Assembly: GCF_900302455.1 (NCBI RefSeq)
Contig: NZ_ONZG01000004.1
Coordinates: 310,001-374,000, forward strand
DNA from: Falsiruegeria mediterranea M17
Lineage (GTDB): Bacteria; Pseudomonadota; Alphaproteobacteria; Rhodobacterales; Rhodobacteraceae
DNA: 64,000 nt
Direction: 5' to 3'
Within the stretch, counting starts at the first letter, position 1. Every line of letters begins with the position of its first letter. A program made the position numbers and the translations under genes. The notes beneath the pieces were generated by a model. It searched no databases and was not told the DNA's origin. It saw only the letters and a program-made list of their open reading frames with translations. Positions 1-9,086 of this stretch are shown here, piece by piece.

Positions 1-220
1 GTTTGGCATCCTTGTTCGCACTTGGCCGCGAGCTCCACCAAAACAAGGAGGGGCAGTAGGGTTTTGTGCTCGCGTAGACGCTCTTCACGTTCTTGCTCTT
101 CATGTACGAGAGATACTCTTCAATGAATTCAGAGTTCTTGGCCAGAGTGTTCAGCTGTTGCGCAAGGGTGGGAGCAGCTGAGAGTGCGAGTGTGGCGCAC
201 AAGATAATTCGGAAAAACAA
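1..220 (-). CDS. Secreted protein of unknown function, N-terminal part only
   Basis: An open minus-strand frame runs off the left edge of the window. It begins at a TTG codon (218-220) and encodes a clear Sec signal peptide: MFFR, a hydrophobic stretch (IILCATLALSAAPT), then a likely signal peptidase I site at LAQ-QL. The mature part begins QLNTLAKNSEFIEEYLS and is lysine- and serine-rich, with a single Cys in YCPS. An in-frame stop lies just upstream of the TTG, so the start must fall in this short stretch, although no ATG is available and the ribosome site is weak. I do not recognise the family. It lies downstream of the oligopeptide transporter operon, beyond a strong inverted repeat, so it is probably a separate transcription unit. 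Confidence 0.6.
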   Translation of the reverse strand, partial: MFFRIILCATLALSAAPTLAQQLNTLAKNSEFIEEYLSYMKSKNVKSVYASTKPYCPSLFWWSSRPSANKDAK

Positions 221-260
221 CTGTAGGATCCATTACATTCGCAATACACTTTAAAATAAT

Positions 261-296
261 ATTGGCGCATTTTGTATTCAAGCAAAATGCGCCAAT
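261..296 (-). terminator. Perfect inverted repeat, probable terminator of the peptide ABC operon
   Basis: ATTGGCGCATTTTG (261-274) and CAAAATGCGCCAAT (283-296) form a perfect 14-bp stem with an 8-base loop. Read on the minus strand it follows the ATPase stop at 336 and is followed by an AT-rich run (ATTATTTTAAA). It can therefore work as a rho-independent terminator between the transporter operon and the secreted-protein gene. Confidence 0.65.
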
Positions 297-335
297 TTCA
301 GTGCACTTTCCCAATTTGGGGGTATCGGCTCTGGA

Positions 336-1973
336 TCAGTTGCCGGCACTCTCCATCTTGCGGTTGGCGACCACCTCTTCCAGCCAGCCCAGGCGCATCT
401 CGGGAACCGAGCTGAGCAGGAGGTCGGTGTAGTCGTCGAACGGCGGGCTGAGCACCTCGGACTTTGACCCATAGCGCGCAACACGGCCCTGATACATCAC
501 CGCGATGCTGTCGCTGATCGCGCGGACCGTCGCCAGATCGTGAGTGATGAACAGATAGGCCACATTCTCGATCTTCTGCAAATCCAGCAGCAGCTTGAGA
601 ATGCCGTCCGCCACCAGCGGGTCGAGCGCCGATGTCACCTCGTCACAAATGATCATCTTGGGCTTGGCCGCCAATGAGCGCGCGATACAGACACGCTGTT
701 TCTGCCCTCCTGACAGCTCCGCCGGATAGCGATCCATGAACTTTTCGCCCAGTTCGATCTCGTCCAGAAGATCAATAAGCCGCTTGCGCTTTTCTTCTCC
801 CCGCAGGCCGAAGTAGAACTCCAGCGGACGCCCGATGATGGTGCCAACCGTCTGGCGCGGGTTCATCGCCGTGTCCGCCATCTGATAGATCATCTGCAAT
901 TCACGCAGATCTTCCAGCGAACGGCCAGCCAGATCATTACTGAGCGTGCGCCCGGCAAAGTCGATCTGCCCGTCGCGCGGTGGCAACAGGCCGGTGATGA
1001 CGCGGGCAAGTGTCGATTTGCCTGACCCGGATTCGCCCACCACGGCTAGGGTCTGACCGGGGTGCAAATCGACGTTGACGTTGTGCAGAACGTCAAAGTT
1101 GGTCCCTTTGTAGCGTGCAGTGATATTCTTGACGCTCAGCACCGGTTCCGGGGTCGGGGCCTTCTCCTCGTGCTCGATCGACCGAACTGAGACCAGCGCC
1201 TGCGTGTATTCATCCTGCGGGCGGTTGATGATCTGGTCGGTGTCCCCGTATTCGATGGTGTTGCCCATTCGCAGAACCATGATGTCGTCGCTTACCTGCG
1301 CCACAACCGCCAGGTCGTGGGTGATGTAGAGCGCGGCAACACCGGTGTCTGCGATGGCCTCTTTGATCGCCATCAGAACGTCGATTTGCGTGGTCACGTC
1401 CAGAGCCGTTGTCGGCTCGTCAAACACCACCAGATCAGGCTCGGGGCAGAGCGCAAGAGCGGTCATGCAACGTTGCAACTGACCACCGGATACCTGGTGC
1501 GGATACCGCTCTCCGATGTTGTCCGGATCGGGCAGACCCAGCTTGGCAAAAAGCGTGCGTGCACGCTGTTCGGCGTCCTTGCGGCTGAACTTCTTCTGTT
1601 CTACTGCCGCTTCAATCACCTGATCCATGATCTTCTTGGCAGGGTTGAACGAGGCCGCCGCCGACTGCGACACGTATGTCACTTCGGCGCCGCGCAGCTT
1701 GCGGATGTCCTTGATCCCGGTTTTCAGGATGTCACGGCCATTGACCCAAACCTCGCCTCCGGTGATCTTCACACCGCCCCGGCCATAAGCCATCGAGGCC
1801 AGACCGATGGTGGATTTACCAGCCCCGGATTCCCCGATCAGACCCAGCACCTTGCCGCGCTCGAGGTCGAAGTCGACCCCGTGCACGATGTCGATGTCAT
1901 GAGGCTTTTCGCCCGGCGGATAGACCGTCGCACCGATCTTGAGGCCGCGTACTTTCAGCAGAGTGTCGCTCAT
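336..1973 (-). CDS. Oligopeptide/dipeptide ABC transporter, double ATPase subunit
   Basis: This 545-residue protein powers uptake of peptides or related solutes and acts on the cytoplasmic face. It fuses two complete ABC domains. The first has Walker A GESGAGKS (residues 47-54), signature VSGGQLQR and Walker B LVVFDEP. The second has Walker A GESGSGKS, signature LSGGQKQR and Walker B MIICDEV. The double-domain layout is that of GsiA/YejF-type proteins, which replace separate DppD and DppF subunits. It is the last gene of a four-gene operon, and its ATG overlaps the stop of the upstream permease by 4 bases. The substrate cannot be read from sequence; peptides are inferred from the subunit family. 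Confidence 0.93.
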   Translation of the reverse strand: MSDTLLKVRGLKIGATVYPPGEKPHDIDIVHGVDFDLERGKVLGLIGESGAGKSTIGLASMAYGRGGVKITGGEVWVNGRDILKTGIKDIRKLRGAEVTYVSQSAAASFNPAKKIMDQVIEAAVEQKKFSRKDAEQRARTLFAKLGLPDPDNIGERYPHQVSGGQLQRCMTALALCPEPDLVVFDEPTTALDVTTQIDVLMAIKEAIADTGVAALYITHDLAVVAQVSDDIMVLRMGNTIEYGDTDQIINRPQDEYTQALVSVRSIEHEEKAPTPEPVLSVKNITARYKGTNFDVLHNVNVDLHPGQTLAVVGESGSGKSTLARVITGLLPPRDGQIDFAGRTLSNDLAGRSLEDLRELQMIYQMADTAMNPRQTVGTIIGRPLEFYFGLRGEEKRKRLIDLLDEIELGEKFMDRYPAELSGGQKQRVCIARSLAAKPKMIICDEVTSALDPLVADGILKLLLDLQKIENVAYLFITHDLATVRAISDSIAVMYQGRVARYGSKSEVLSPPFDDYTDLLLSSVPEMRLGWLEEVVANRKMESAGN

Positions 1974-2788
1974 CCGCGGCCTCCTTTCAGAGATGTGGTC
2001 CGGTTCAGAACCCAGTCAGCCACCAGGTTGACCGAGATCGCCAGCGTGGCGATGGCCACGGCAGGGTAGAGCGCCGCACCGATACCAAAGTTGATACCTT
2101 CCTTGTTCTCTTTCACAATGCCACCCCAATCTGCGAGCGGCGGCTGAACGCCAACACCCAGGAATGACAGGGTCGAGATGAACAGAACCATGAAGATGAA
2201 CCGCAGGCCCAGTTCTGCCACCAGCGGCGACAGGGCGTTCGGCAGGATCTCACGGAAGATGATCCACTTGAGCTTTTCACCCCGCAGACGCGCGGCTTCG
2301 ACATAGTCCATGACCGAGATGTCTACGGCGACCGCACGGGCCAAGCGATAAACACGAGTCGAGTCGAGCAGGCCCATGAGCACGATCAGGGTCACAACCG
2401 TGGCCTCGATCGATGACAGGATAACCAGCGCCAGGATCAGCGACGGGATCGACATGAACAGGTCAACCAGACGCGACAGCGCCATGTCGACCCAACCGCC
2501 CATGACGGCCGCAAAGAAGCCCAAGGTGGACCCGGTCGCAAAGCTCAAGATCGTCGCCAGGGTCGCGATCCAGATGGTGGTGCGCCCGCCGTAGATCATG
2601 CGGCTCAGCAGGTCGCGACCAATCTGGTCGGTGCCCAGCAGGTGCTCCGCTGACGAGGGTTCCCAAACGTCGCCCACAACCTCGGCCATGCCATAGGGGG
2701 CAATGACGGGGGCCAGGGCGGCAGCGATGAAATAGGTTGCCGTGATCACCAATCCGATCAGGGCTGAGAGAGGGATATTCTTCATCAT
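1970..2788 (-). CDS. Peptide ABC transporter permease (DppC-like)
   Basis: A 272-residue inner-membrane permease of the OppC/DppC family. It opens with MMKNIPLSALIGLVITATYF, has about six membrane spans, and carries the coupling (EAA) loop in the form EAARLRGEKLKWIIFREILP. The start at 2788 gives a 4-base ATGA overlap with the stop of the upstream permease. A longer frame reaching back to 2881 would read through the upstream gene and adds a Cys/His-rich stretch unlike the family, so I reject it. It partners the DppB-like subunit to form the transport channel. Confidence 0.92.
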   Translation of the reverse strand: MMKNIPLSALIGLVITATYFIAAALAPVIAPYGMAEVVGDVWEPSSAEHLLGTDQIGRDLLSRMIYGGRTTIWIATLATILSFATGSTLGFFAAVMGGWVDMALSRLVDLFMSIPSLILALVILSSIEATVVTLIVLMGLLDSTRVYRLARAVAVDISVMDYVEAARLRGEKLKWIIFREILPNALSPLVAELGLRFIFMVLFISTLSFLGVGVQPPLADWGGIVKENKEGINFGIGAALYPAVAIATLAISVNLVADWVLNRTTSLKGGRG

Positions 2789-3741
2789 TTTGGATGCCTC
2801 AGCCTTGGGTTGGTGAGAATGGACACGACATCGGCAAAGATGTTGAGCAGGATGTAGACCGCGGCAAAGATCACACCGCACGCCAGAACAACCGGCACAT
2901 CACGTTTCACCACTGCGTCCACCAGATACTGTCCCATGCCGGGATAGGCGAACACCACCTCAACCACGACGACGCCCACAACCAGATAGGCCATGTTGAT
3001 CATCACAACGTTGACGATCGGAGCAATGGCGTTCGGGAAGGCGTGACGCGCGATGACCTGGAAGCCGGTCAAACCCTTGAGCTCAGCGGTCTCGATATAG
3101 GCCGACTGCATCACGTTCAGGATCGCGGCGCGGGTCATGCGCATCATGTGCGCGAGAACCACCATCACCAGAACGGCCACGGGCAGAGCAATCGCGTGCA
3201 GCTTGTCCAGCAGGTCCATCGACGGCGAGATATTCGCAAATGACGGCGCCCAGAACAGCTTCACGGCGAAGAAGAAGATCAGGATATAGGCGATCATGAA
3301 TTCCGGCAGCGAGATCGAGGCGAGCGTGACACCCGAAATCGCCTTGTCCGGCCAGCGGTTCTGATAGCGTACGGCAATCAGCCCAAGGAGAATGGCCAGC
3401 GGCACCGAGATCAACGCAGCCCAGAAGGCCAGGAACAGTGTGTTCGACATACGCGAAGCAACACTGGTTGCGATATCCAGTTTATTGGTAAGAGCGACAC
3501 CCATGTCGCCAGTCAAAATTCCACCCAGCCATTCGAAATAGCGGGTCAGTGCGGGTCGGTTCAGACCCATCTCCTCGCGCAGGTTGGCAAGGGATTCAGC
3601 GGTTGCGGCTTGTCCCAGGATGGCTTGCGCTGCATCTCCGGGAAGGGCTTCGGTCAATCCAAAGATCAAGGCCGAAGCGGCGAGGAGCAGTAGGGCGCCC
3701 AACGCTAAGCGTTGAGCGACCAGTTTTACAATCGGATGCAT
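2785..3741 (-). CDS. Peptide ABC transporter permease (DppB-like)
   Basis: A 318-residue inner-membrane permease of the OppB/DppB family. The N-terminal span starts LVAQRLALGALLLLAASALI, followed by the periplasmic segment typical of DppB (LPGDAAQAILGQ). The EAA loop reads AELKGLTGFQVIARHAFPNA, and there are about six spans. It lies 12 bases after the binding-protein gene and overlaps the next permease by 4 bases, so the order is binding protein, DppB-like, DppC-like, double ATPase. Confidence 0.93.
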   Translation of the reverse strand: MHPIVKLVAQRLALGALLLLAASALIFGLTEALPGDAAQAILGQAATAESLANLREEMGLNRPALTRYFEWLGGILTGDMGVALTNKLDIATSVASRMSNTLFLAFWAALISVPLAILLGLIAVRYQNRWPDKAISGVTLASISLPEFMIAYILIFFFAVKLFWAPSFANISPSMDLLDKLHAIALPVAVLVMVVLAHMMRMTRAAILNVMQSAYIETAELKGLTGFQVIARHAFPNAIAPIVNVVMINMAYLVVGVVVVEVVFAYPGMGQYLVDAVVKRDVPVVLACGVIFAAVYILLNIFADVVSILTNPRLRHPK

Positions 3742-3753
3742 CCGTTCTGGACC

Positions 3754-5343
3754 TTAGGCTTTCCAGGTCTTCTTGGACGCATACCAGTTCATGACCGGGC
3801 CGTTCGGATCGGGCTCATAACCTTGAACCGAATTCGAAACCGCGTCGATGAAGTCATTGAACATCGGCAGGATCAGGCCGCCTTCGTTGCGCAGCATCTG
3901 ACCCATTTGCGAGTAGGTCTCTTTGCGCTTGGCTTCATCCAGCTCGGCACGTGCGGACAGGAGCATCTCGTCAAAGGCCGGGACCTTCCAACGGGTGTCG
4001 TTCCAATCTGCGCTCGACAGATAGGCTGTCGAATACATCTGGTCCTGCACCGGACGACCACCCCAGTACGAGCAGCAGAAGGGCTGCTTGTTCCAGACTT
4101 CCGACCAGTAGCCATCGTTAGGCTCACGCTTGATTTCCAGCGGAATGCCAGCGGCTTGCGCCGACTGCTGGAACAGAGCGGCCGCGTCCACAGCACCCGG
4201 GAAGGCGCCGTCTGCGGTGCGCAGGATGATCGGTGAACCGTCGTGGCCCGACTTCTCATAGTGCTCTTTGGCTTTTGCCAGATCGTGCTCACGCTGCGGG
4301 ATCGTTTCGTCGAACAGCGGGTAGGCCGCGTTGATCGGCATGTCGTTGCCAACACCGCCATAGCCGCGCAGGATCTTTTCGACCATCTCTTCGCGGTTCA
4401 CGGCATATTTCAGCGCCAGGCGCAGCTCGTTGACGTCGAACGGTGCCGTGTCCACGTGCATGATGAACACATAGTGGCCGCGACCCGACACGTTGCGAAC
4501 CGCCAGGTTCGGCGCGCGATCGAGCAGCTGAGCGATCTTGGGTTCAACGCGGTTGATGATGTCGACCTGACCCGACTGCAACGCCGCGGTCCGCGCGGTC
4601 GCGTCGTTCAGAGTGATGACTTCAACACCGTCATAGTGCGCGACAGCGTCGCCGCCCCAGTAGTTCGGGTTGCGCTTGAACGTCATGCGCACGCCCGGCT
4701 CATCGCTTTCCAGCGTGTAAGGGCCGGTAGAAACCGCTTCGGTCGGGTTGTCGAAACCGCCGTTGGGCTGGATTGCCAGGTGATAGTCACCGATCAGGTA
4801 CGGCATGTCAGCATTGCCGACGCCCAGTTTCAGTTCGAAGACGTCGCCGTCTGCACGCATCGACTCGATGCCTTTGACGATGCCCAGGGCACCCGACTGC
4901 GAATCTTCGTTGGTGTGACGCTCCATCGTGCGCATCACATCTTCGGCGGTTACAGATTTGCCGTTCGAGAATTCGATGCCCTGACGGATCTTGAAGCGCC
5001 AGGTCTTGGCGTCGGCTGAGCCTTCCCAGCTTTCCGCGACCAGACCTTCGAGGCTGCCGTCGGGGCCGACCTCGACCAGGGTTTCGGCCCAGTTGCGGCC
5101 GCCTGCGATCGGAACATCCGATGCCCAGAGTGCGGGGTCTTGCGAGTTGGTGGATTCACCGCCCTGAACACCCATCTTCAGAACACCGCCCTTGACCGGG
5201 CTGGCCGCCTTGGCGGCGTCGGCAAACATCGAGCTGGCGACAGCAGCTGAAACGCCCAGTGCCGCAGCTTTGCCCATGAACTCGCGACGGGTCATTTTCC
5301 CGGCCGTCACGTTCTGAGCCATATAGTCGAGTTGATCTTTCAT
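3754..5343 (-). CDS. Extracellular solute-binding protein, family 5 (peptide)
   Basis: A 529-residue periplasmic binding protein of the DppA/OppA family. The N-terminus has a twin-arginine signal (TRREFM at about residues 17-22, then a moderately hydrophobic AAALGVSAAVASSMFADA and cleavage near AKA), so it is probably exported folded by Tat. Family features include WRFKIRQGIEFSNGKSVTAE and FKRNPNYWGG. It is the first gene of the transporter operon; a 118-bp gap containing a stem-loop separates it from the CocE-type hydrolase upstream on the same strand. The ligand is unknown. Proximity to a peptidase-like hydrolase favours a peptide or acylated amino acid (inference). Confidence 0.93.
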   Translation of the reverse strand: MKDQLDYMAQNVTAGKMTRREFMGKAAALGVSAAVASSMFADAAKAASPVKGGVLKMGVQGGESTNSQDPALWASDVPIAGGRNWAETLVEVGPDGSLEGLVAESWEGSADAKTWRFKIRQGIEFSNGKSVTAEDVMRTMERHTNEDSQSGALGIVKGIESMRADGDVFELKLGVGNADMPYLIGDYHLAIQPNGGFDNPTEAVSTGPYTLESDEPGVRMTFKRNPNYWGGDAVAHYDGVEVITLNDATARTAALQSGQVDIINRVEPKIAQLLDRAPNLAVRNVSGRGHYVFIMHVDTAPFDVNELRLALKYAVNREEMVEKILRGYGGVGNDMPINAAYPLFDETIPQREHDLAKAKEHYEKSGHDGSPIILRTADGAFPGAVDAAALFQQSAQAAGIPLEIKREPNDGYWSEVWNKQPFCCSYWGGRPVQDQMYSTAYLSSADWNDTRWKVPAFDEMLLSARAELDEAKRKETYSQMGQMLRNEGGLILPMFNDFIDAVSNSVQGYEPDPNGPVMNWYASKKTWKA

Positions 5344-5423
5344 TGATTACTCCCGTTGAGTGGTCGCGCGGTTTGCGCTGTTTTTGTTGATTGGTGAGTC
5401 AAGGTTTGCGTATTTCCCCCCAT

Positions 5424-5453
5424 CGGGCAAGCCTCAATGCAGGGGTTTGCCCG
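5424..5453 (-). terminator. Stem-loop between hydrolase gene and transporter operon
   Basis: CGGGCAAGCC (5424-5433) pairs with GGTTTGCCCG (5444-5453) with one G-U pair and a 10-base loop. It sits directly after the hydrolase stop and about 80 bases before the binding-protein start. No T-run follows, so it could be a weak terminator, a processing site or an mRNA-stabilising hairpin. Confidence 0.4.
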
Positions 5454-5461
5454 GACCGAAG

Positions 5462-7456
5462 TTACATTTCGGTTCTTGGAATTTTATCACTCAGGTCGCG
5501 TTTGTACACAAGGGTGTCGCTTTCATAGGCAAACAAGCTGGCTTTGAGGTGGAAATCCGCGTGATCGGCCCACATTTCACAATGCGTTTCGGTTCGAATA
5601 TTCCAGTCGCCTCGTCCCATTTCATCGGTCCAATGGCAGGTTCCGCGTGCAGAAAGCGGGTCATCGGGGTGAATCACCCATGTCTCGCGCGCGACACTGG
5701 CGGTCATCAAACCGTGGTCGTCGTCTATGGTTCGTCCGTTGTCGTCTTCGATGATCAAGCGCACGTCGCCGGTGGCCTCATCGATCTCGGTGCGACGCGT
5801 GTTGGAGCCGTCTTTCAGAACCGTTATCTTCCACGGCTCGTCCGCGTCTGCCAGAGGAAAGGTCCATTCGTCTTTGGAGCCGGCGGGGCGCATCGGCAGA
5901 TCAATCTGGCCTTGGGTAAGCGTCAGTGTGGGCCGCTCGGGCGAAGGCCAGATCATCGGCCAGTAGCTGGTCGAGACCGCAATCCGCAAACGGTGACCCC
6001 TTGGCACGCGGTATGCGATGTGATCCAGGTCGAGTGTGATGTCATAGCTTTCGCCGGGTTTCAGCGGCGTGGGATCGCTGTGGCTGTTGCGATGGGTCAG
6101 GTTCAGAACGCCATAGGTGATCCGAGCCGAGGTGCCATCGGGCAGCACGTGGTTCAGCCGCACCGCAATCTGAGCCTGCGGCTTGTCCGAGGTGAGCGAC
6201 AGCCGGATGCGCGGCGCGCCAACGATATCCAGATCTGCATCCAGGGGGTCACTGTCAAGGCAGCACGACAAGGCGTCATCCATGCGCTGATCGCCAGGCA
6301 GCTCTGGTCCGGCCCAGAAGCTTCCGTATTCACCGCATTCCATCCCGCAATGCAGCGGGGTGTTGATTTGCCTGTCCAGCGGCCCTTCTGCCCCCAGCCC
6401 GTGATCACTCAGGTGCCAGGTTTCGATGGGCAGATGAGATGTCGCCCCTTCGGCTTCGGCGATCCAGCGTCCGTCGCGGTGTTCGGACCGGCGTTCCGGG
6501 ACTATTCCGTCCATCACATAGGCGCGGTAATCCGGATCATCCTCGGCCCCGTTCTCGATGCCTTTCAGCCAGCGATCCCACCAGCGCAGCGCCTCTTGCA
6601 AGAAGCCGATGCGCGGGCCAGGGATGGCGAAATGAGGGTACTTGTGGATCCACGGTCCGTTGATGCCTTTGGTTGGCACCGACAGGTTTTCCACCAGCAG
6701 GGGGACCGTGTTCATGTAACTGTCGCCCCAGCCGCTGAAGGTCAGCACCGGCGTGCGGATGGCCGAATAGTCCTCGCAGATCGAGCCGTGCTGCCAATAG
6801 GCGTCACGAGTCTGATGACGCAGCCACACCGTCGGCAGGAATGGTTCGTTCTCCAGCCGTTCCATCCACATGTCGCGCCAGGCTTCGCCCACCAGCGCCG
6901 GGTCAGGTGCCCGAGAGGAAAACGACCACATGGTCGCGCCCCAGCCCAGGTTCTCGTTCAGCAGGCAACCGCCCTTGTAGTGGATGTCGTCGGCGTAGCG
7001 ATCCGCTGTTGAACACAGCGATACAACCGCCTTGAGCGGTTCTGGCTGCATCGCCGCCACCTGTAGCGCGTTGAACCCGCCCCAGCTGATCCCCATCATA
7101 CCGATGGACCCGCTGCACCAGTCCTGCGCGGCCAGCCAGTTGATCACGTCGACCGCATCGTCGAGCTCTTGCTGAGTGTATTCATCCTCCATCAGCCCCT
7201 GGCTGTCGCCATTGCCCCGGATGTCGACCCGGACACAGGCATACCCGCGTTTGGCCATGTACGGGTGGGTCAGCGCATCGCGGGCGCAAGTGCCGTCGCG
7301 TTTGCGATAGGGCAGGTATTCAAGGATGGCTGGCACGGGTGCAGTGCCAGCGTTCTTGGGGCGCCAGATGCGGGCCGACAGGCGGCAGCCGTCTGACAGG
7401 GTGATTCCGACGTCGGGAAGCTCTTCGATGTCCAGCAGGGTATTCGGGCTTTTCAT
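5462..7456 (-). CDS. CocE/NonD family hydrolase (X-Pro dipeptidyl-peptidase type)
   Basis: A 664-residue serine hydrolase. The alpha/beta-hydrolase core occupies about residues 15-310, with oxyanion-loop sequence LEYLPYRKRD and nucleophile elbow GISWGG (Ser124). The C-terminal part is a jelly-roll domain typical of the PepX/CocE C-terminus. The family hydrolyses esters or amides, including cocaine esterase, glutaryl-7-ACA acylase and X-prolyl dipeptidyl-peptidase. I start it at ATG 7456 (MKSPNTLLDIEELPD); a TTG 36 bases upstream gives an arginine-rich extension with no support. It is cytoplasmic, as no signal peptide is seen. Its place just upstream of the peptide transporter suggests a role in cleaving the imported substrate (inference). 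Confidence 0.88.
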   Translation of the reverse strand: MKSPNTLLDIEELPDVGITLSDGCRLSARIWRPKNAGTAPVPAILEYLPYRKRDGTCARDALTHPYMAKRGYACVRVDIRGNGDSQGLMEDEYTQQELDDAVDVINWLAAQDWCSGSIGMMGISWGGFNALQVAAMQPEPLKAVVSLCSTADRYADDIHYKGGCLLNENLGWGATMWSFSSRAPDPALVGEAWRDMWMERLENEPFLPTVWLRHQTRDAYWQHGSICEDYSAIRTPVLTFSGWGDSYMNTVPLLVENLSVPTKGINGPWIHKYPHFAIPGPRIGFLQEALRWWDRWLKGIENGAEDDPDYRAYVMDGIVPERRSEHRDGRWIAEAEGATSHLPIETWHLSDHGLGAEGPLDRQINTPLHCGMECGEYGSFWAGPELPGDQRMDDALSCCLDSDPLDADLDIVGAPRIRLSLTSDKPQAQIAVRLNHVLPDGTSARITYGVLNLTHRNSHSDPTPLKPGESYDITLDLDHIAYRVPRGHRLRIAVSTSYWPMIWPSPERPTLTLTQGQIDLPMRPAGSKDEWTFPLADADEPWKITVLKDGSNTRRTEIDEATGDVRLIIEDDNGRTIDDDHGLMTASVARETWVIHPDDPLSARGTCHWTDEMGRGDWNIRTETHCEMWADHADFHLKASLFAYESDTLVYKRDLSDKIPRTEM

Positions 7457-7545
7457 GCCCCTGACTGTCCCGGGCGACAAGCGACACGTCAAGCACTGGA
7501 AGCGACCGGCAAAATGCCATTCACGACAGTAGAACGTGCGACGGC

Positions 7546-8649
7546 TTAAGTGCGGATGGCGACAAGTAGGTCCATGACATTGGTGCCGGTGGGGCCTGTC
7601 ATCAGCAAAGCGTTCTTCTGCGCCAGAAAAGACCCGCTGTCGGCAGCGGTCAAAAACGACTCTGCTGCGATGGTCCAGGTCGTCCCATCGACGATGCCAC
7701 CGGCGGCATCTGTCGGCCCGTCGGTGCCATCGGTTCCGCCGACCAGAACGGTAAGTTCGGCCTCGCCATCGATCTCTTTGGCCAGTGCCAGAGCCAGCGC
7801 CTGGTTGCGGCCACCTTGGCCGGGGTTCTCAGGCAGAACGACGGTCGGCTCCCCACCCAGAATCAACACACCGCGCGGCATATTGCGGAGCTGCGCCCCC
7901 ACCTGTGTTGCTAATGTGGGCAAGTCTTGATGAAGCGCTTCTGAATTGGCTACGATGTCCAATCCCAGCTCCGCGGCCTTGTTAGCCGCGGATGCGCGGG
8001 CATGTGCGTTGCTGGCAATGATGCGCGCCTGTGCCTGAAAATCATGGTGGTCCGGCAAGGCCCCAATGCCTGAGCCAATAACCATCAGGTCATCCCCCGG
8101 CACATCAGAAATCGCCAAAACGTCAACATGTGCGCCTTTGAAACCTGCCAGCAGATTGCCGCCCTTCACGTGCGAAATCTTGCGCCGTTCCGCGTTCATG
8201 GCTGTGATGTCCAACCCTTCGGCCAACAGGCGCGTGTTCAGTGCGGTCAGGTCGTCCAGGTCATGACCATCGACCAGATCCTCGGCCAGGGACGAGGCAC
8301 CACCAGACACCAGCAACAAAAGCGAACTGTCCTTGGACATCGTTTCAATCGCTTGACACAACGCGCGCCCACCGGCCAGGCTGCGGGCGTCGGGCACAGG
8401 GTGGGCGGCTTCGATCAGTTCTATATCTTCGGGTAGGCCATCACCGTGGCCGTCCTTGGTCACCACCAGACAGGGCGTGCCGGGAAATCGATCCATTGCG
8501 GCCCGCGCCATCGCGGCTGCGGCTTTTCCCACGGCCAGAATGCGATCAGGGCGCGCGCTGTCCCTTAGCGCCAGTTCGGTTGCCGCGTAGCCGCCAACGG
8601 CATCCACACCTGCCTGCCAGATCGCGCGAGCTTGGTCCTGCGGGGTCAT
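7546..8649 (-). CDS. Glycerate 2-kinase (GckA/MOFRL family)
   Basis: A 367-residue member of the DUF4147-MOFRL family, which phosphorylates D-glycerate at C2 using ATP. The N-terminal part has [12 protein letters not shown] and the loop SGGASSL; the C-terminal MOFRL domain shows [23 protein letters not shown] in two adjoining segments and [15 protein letters not shown]. It is somewhat shorter than the usual 410-430 residues but both domains are present. Older annotations call this family hydroxypyruvate reductase (TtuD). Its ATG overlaps the stop of dtd by 4 bases, so it is the last gene of a coupled four-gene set. Confidence 0.9.
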   Translation of the reverse strand: MTPQDQARAIWQAGVDAVGGYAATELALRDSARPDRILAVGKAAAAMARAAMDRFPGTPCLVVTKDGHGDGLPEDIELIEAAHPVPDARSLAGGRALCQAIETMSKDSSLLLLVSGGASSLAEDLVDGHDLDDLTALNTRLLAEGLDITAMNAERRKISHVKGGNLLAGFKGAHVDVLAISDVPGDDLMVIGSGIGALPDHHDFQAQARIIASNAHARASAANKAAELGLDIVANSEALHQDLPTLATQVGAQLRNMPRGVLILGGEPTVVLPENPGQGGRNQALALALAKEIDGEAELTVLVGGTDGTDGPTDAAGGIVDGTTWTIAAESFLTAADSGSFLAQKNALLMTGPTGTNVMDLLVAIRT

Positions 8650-9086
8650 TCGGTGTCCATCCAGATCGTGACGGGACCATCGTTGAGCAAATCCACCGCC
8701 ATGTCCGCGCCGAACTTGCCGGTGGCCAGCGGGATGCCCAGACCTGCGAGGCGGTCGGCAAAGTCGAGATACAGACGCTCTCCCTCATCGGGTCGCGCAG
8801 CCGTTGAAAAACCGGGCCGATTCCCGCGTGAGGTATCAGCCGCCAACGTGAATTGGCTGACGATCAGGGCCGAGCCGTCGATATCTTTGAGCGAACGGTT
8901 CATCTTGCCCGCCTCATCTTTGAAGATCCGCAGTTTCGAGATTTTGTTGGTCAGTTGCTCGGACTGCGCTTGGGTATCGCCCTGCATGGCGCAGATCAGG
9001 ATCAGCAGACCTTGGCCGATCTCGCCGATAACCTCGCCCTCAACCGTGACCGAGGCGCGCGAAACACGTTGTATCAAAGCTCTCAT
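8646..9086 (-). CDS. dtd: D-aminoacyl-tRNA deacylase
   Basis: A 146-residue protein of full family length that removes D-amino acids (and glycine mischarged on tRNA-Ala) from tRNA. It shows both active-site signatures: SQFTLAAD near residue 78 and, near the C-terminus, [12 protein letters not shown] in place of the common NDGPVT(L/I)xxDS. The N-terminus [19 protein letters not shown] is typical. It overlaps the PfkB kinase stop and the glycerate kinase start by 4 bases each, so its translation is coupled to both neighbours although their functions look unrelated. Confidence 0.96.
   Translation of the reverse strand: MRALIQRVSRASVTVEGEVIGEIGQGLLILICAMQGDTQAQSEQLTNKISKLRIFKDEAGKMNRSLKDIDGSALIVSQFTLAADTSRGNRPGFSTAARPDEGERLYLDFADRLAGLGIPLATGKFGADMAVDLLNDGPVTIWMDTE

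Noticed and set aside
129-314. A 61-residue minus-strand frame at the left edge
   Set aside because: It overlaps the secreted-protein frame in another phase, runs through the terminator hairpin and shows no signal or domain.
5360-7012. A 550-residue open frame on the plus strand
   Set aside because: It lies antisense over the CocE-type hydrolase, whose domains and catalytic serine are clear. Long antisense frames are common in GC-rich DNA, and this one shows no domain and no ribosome site.
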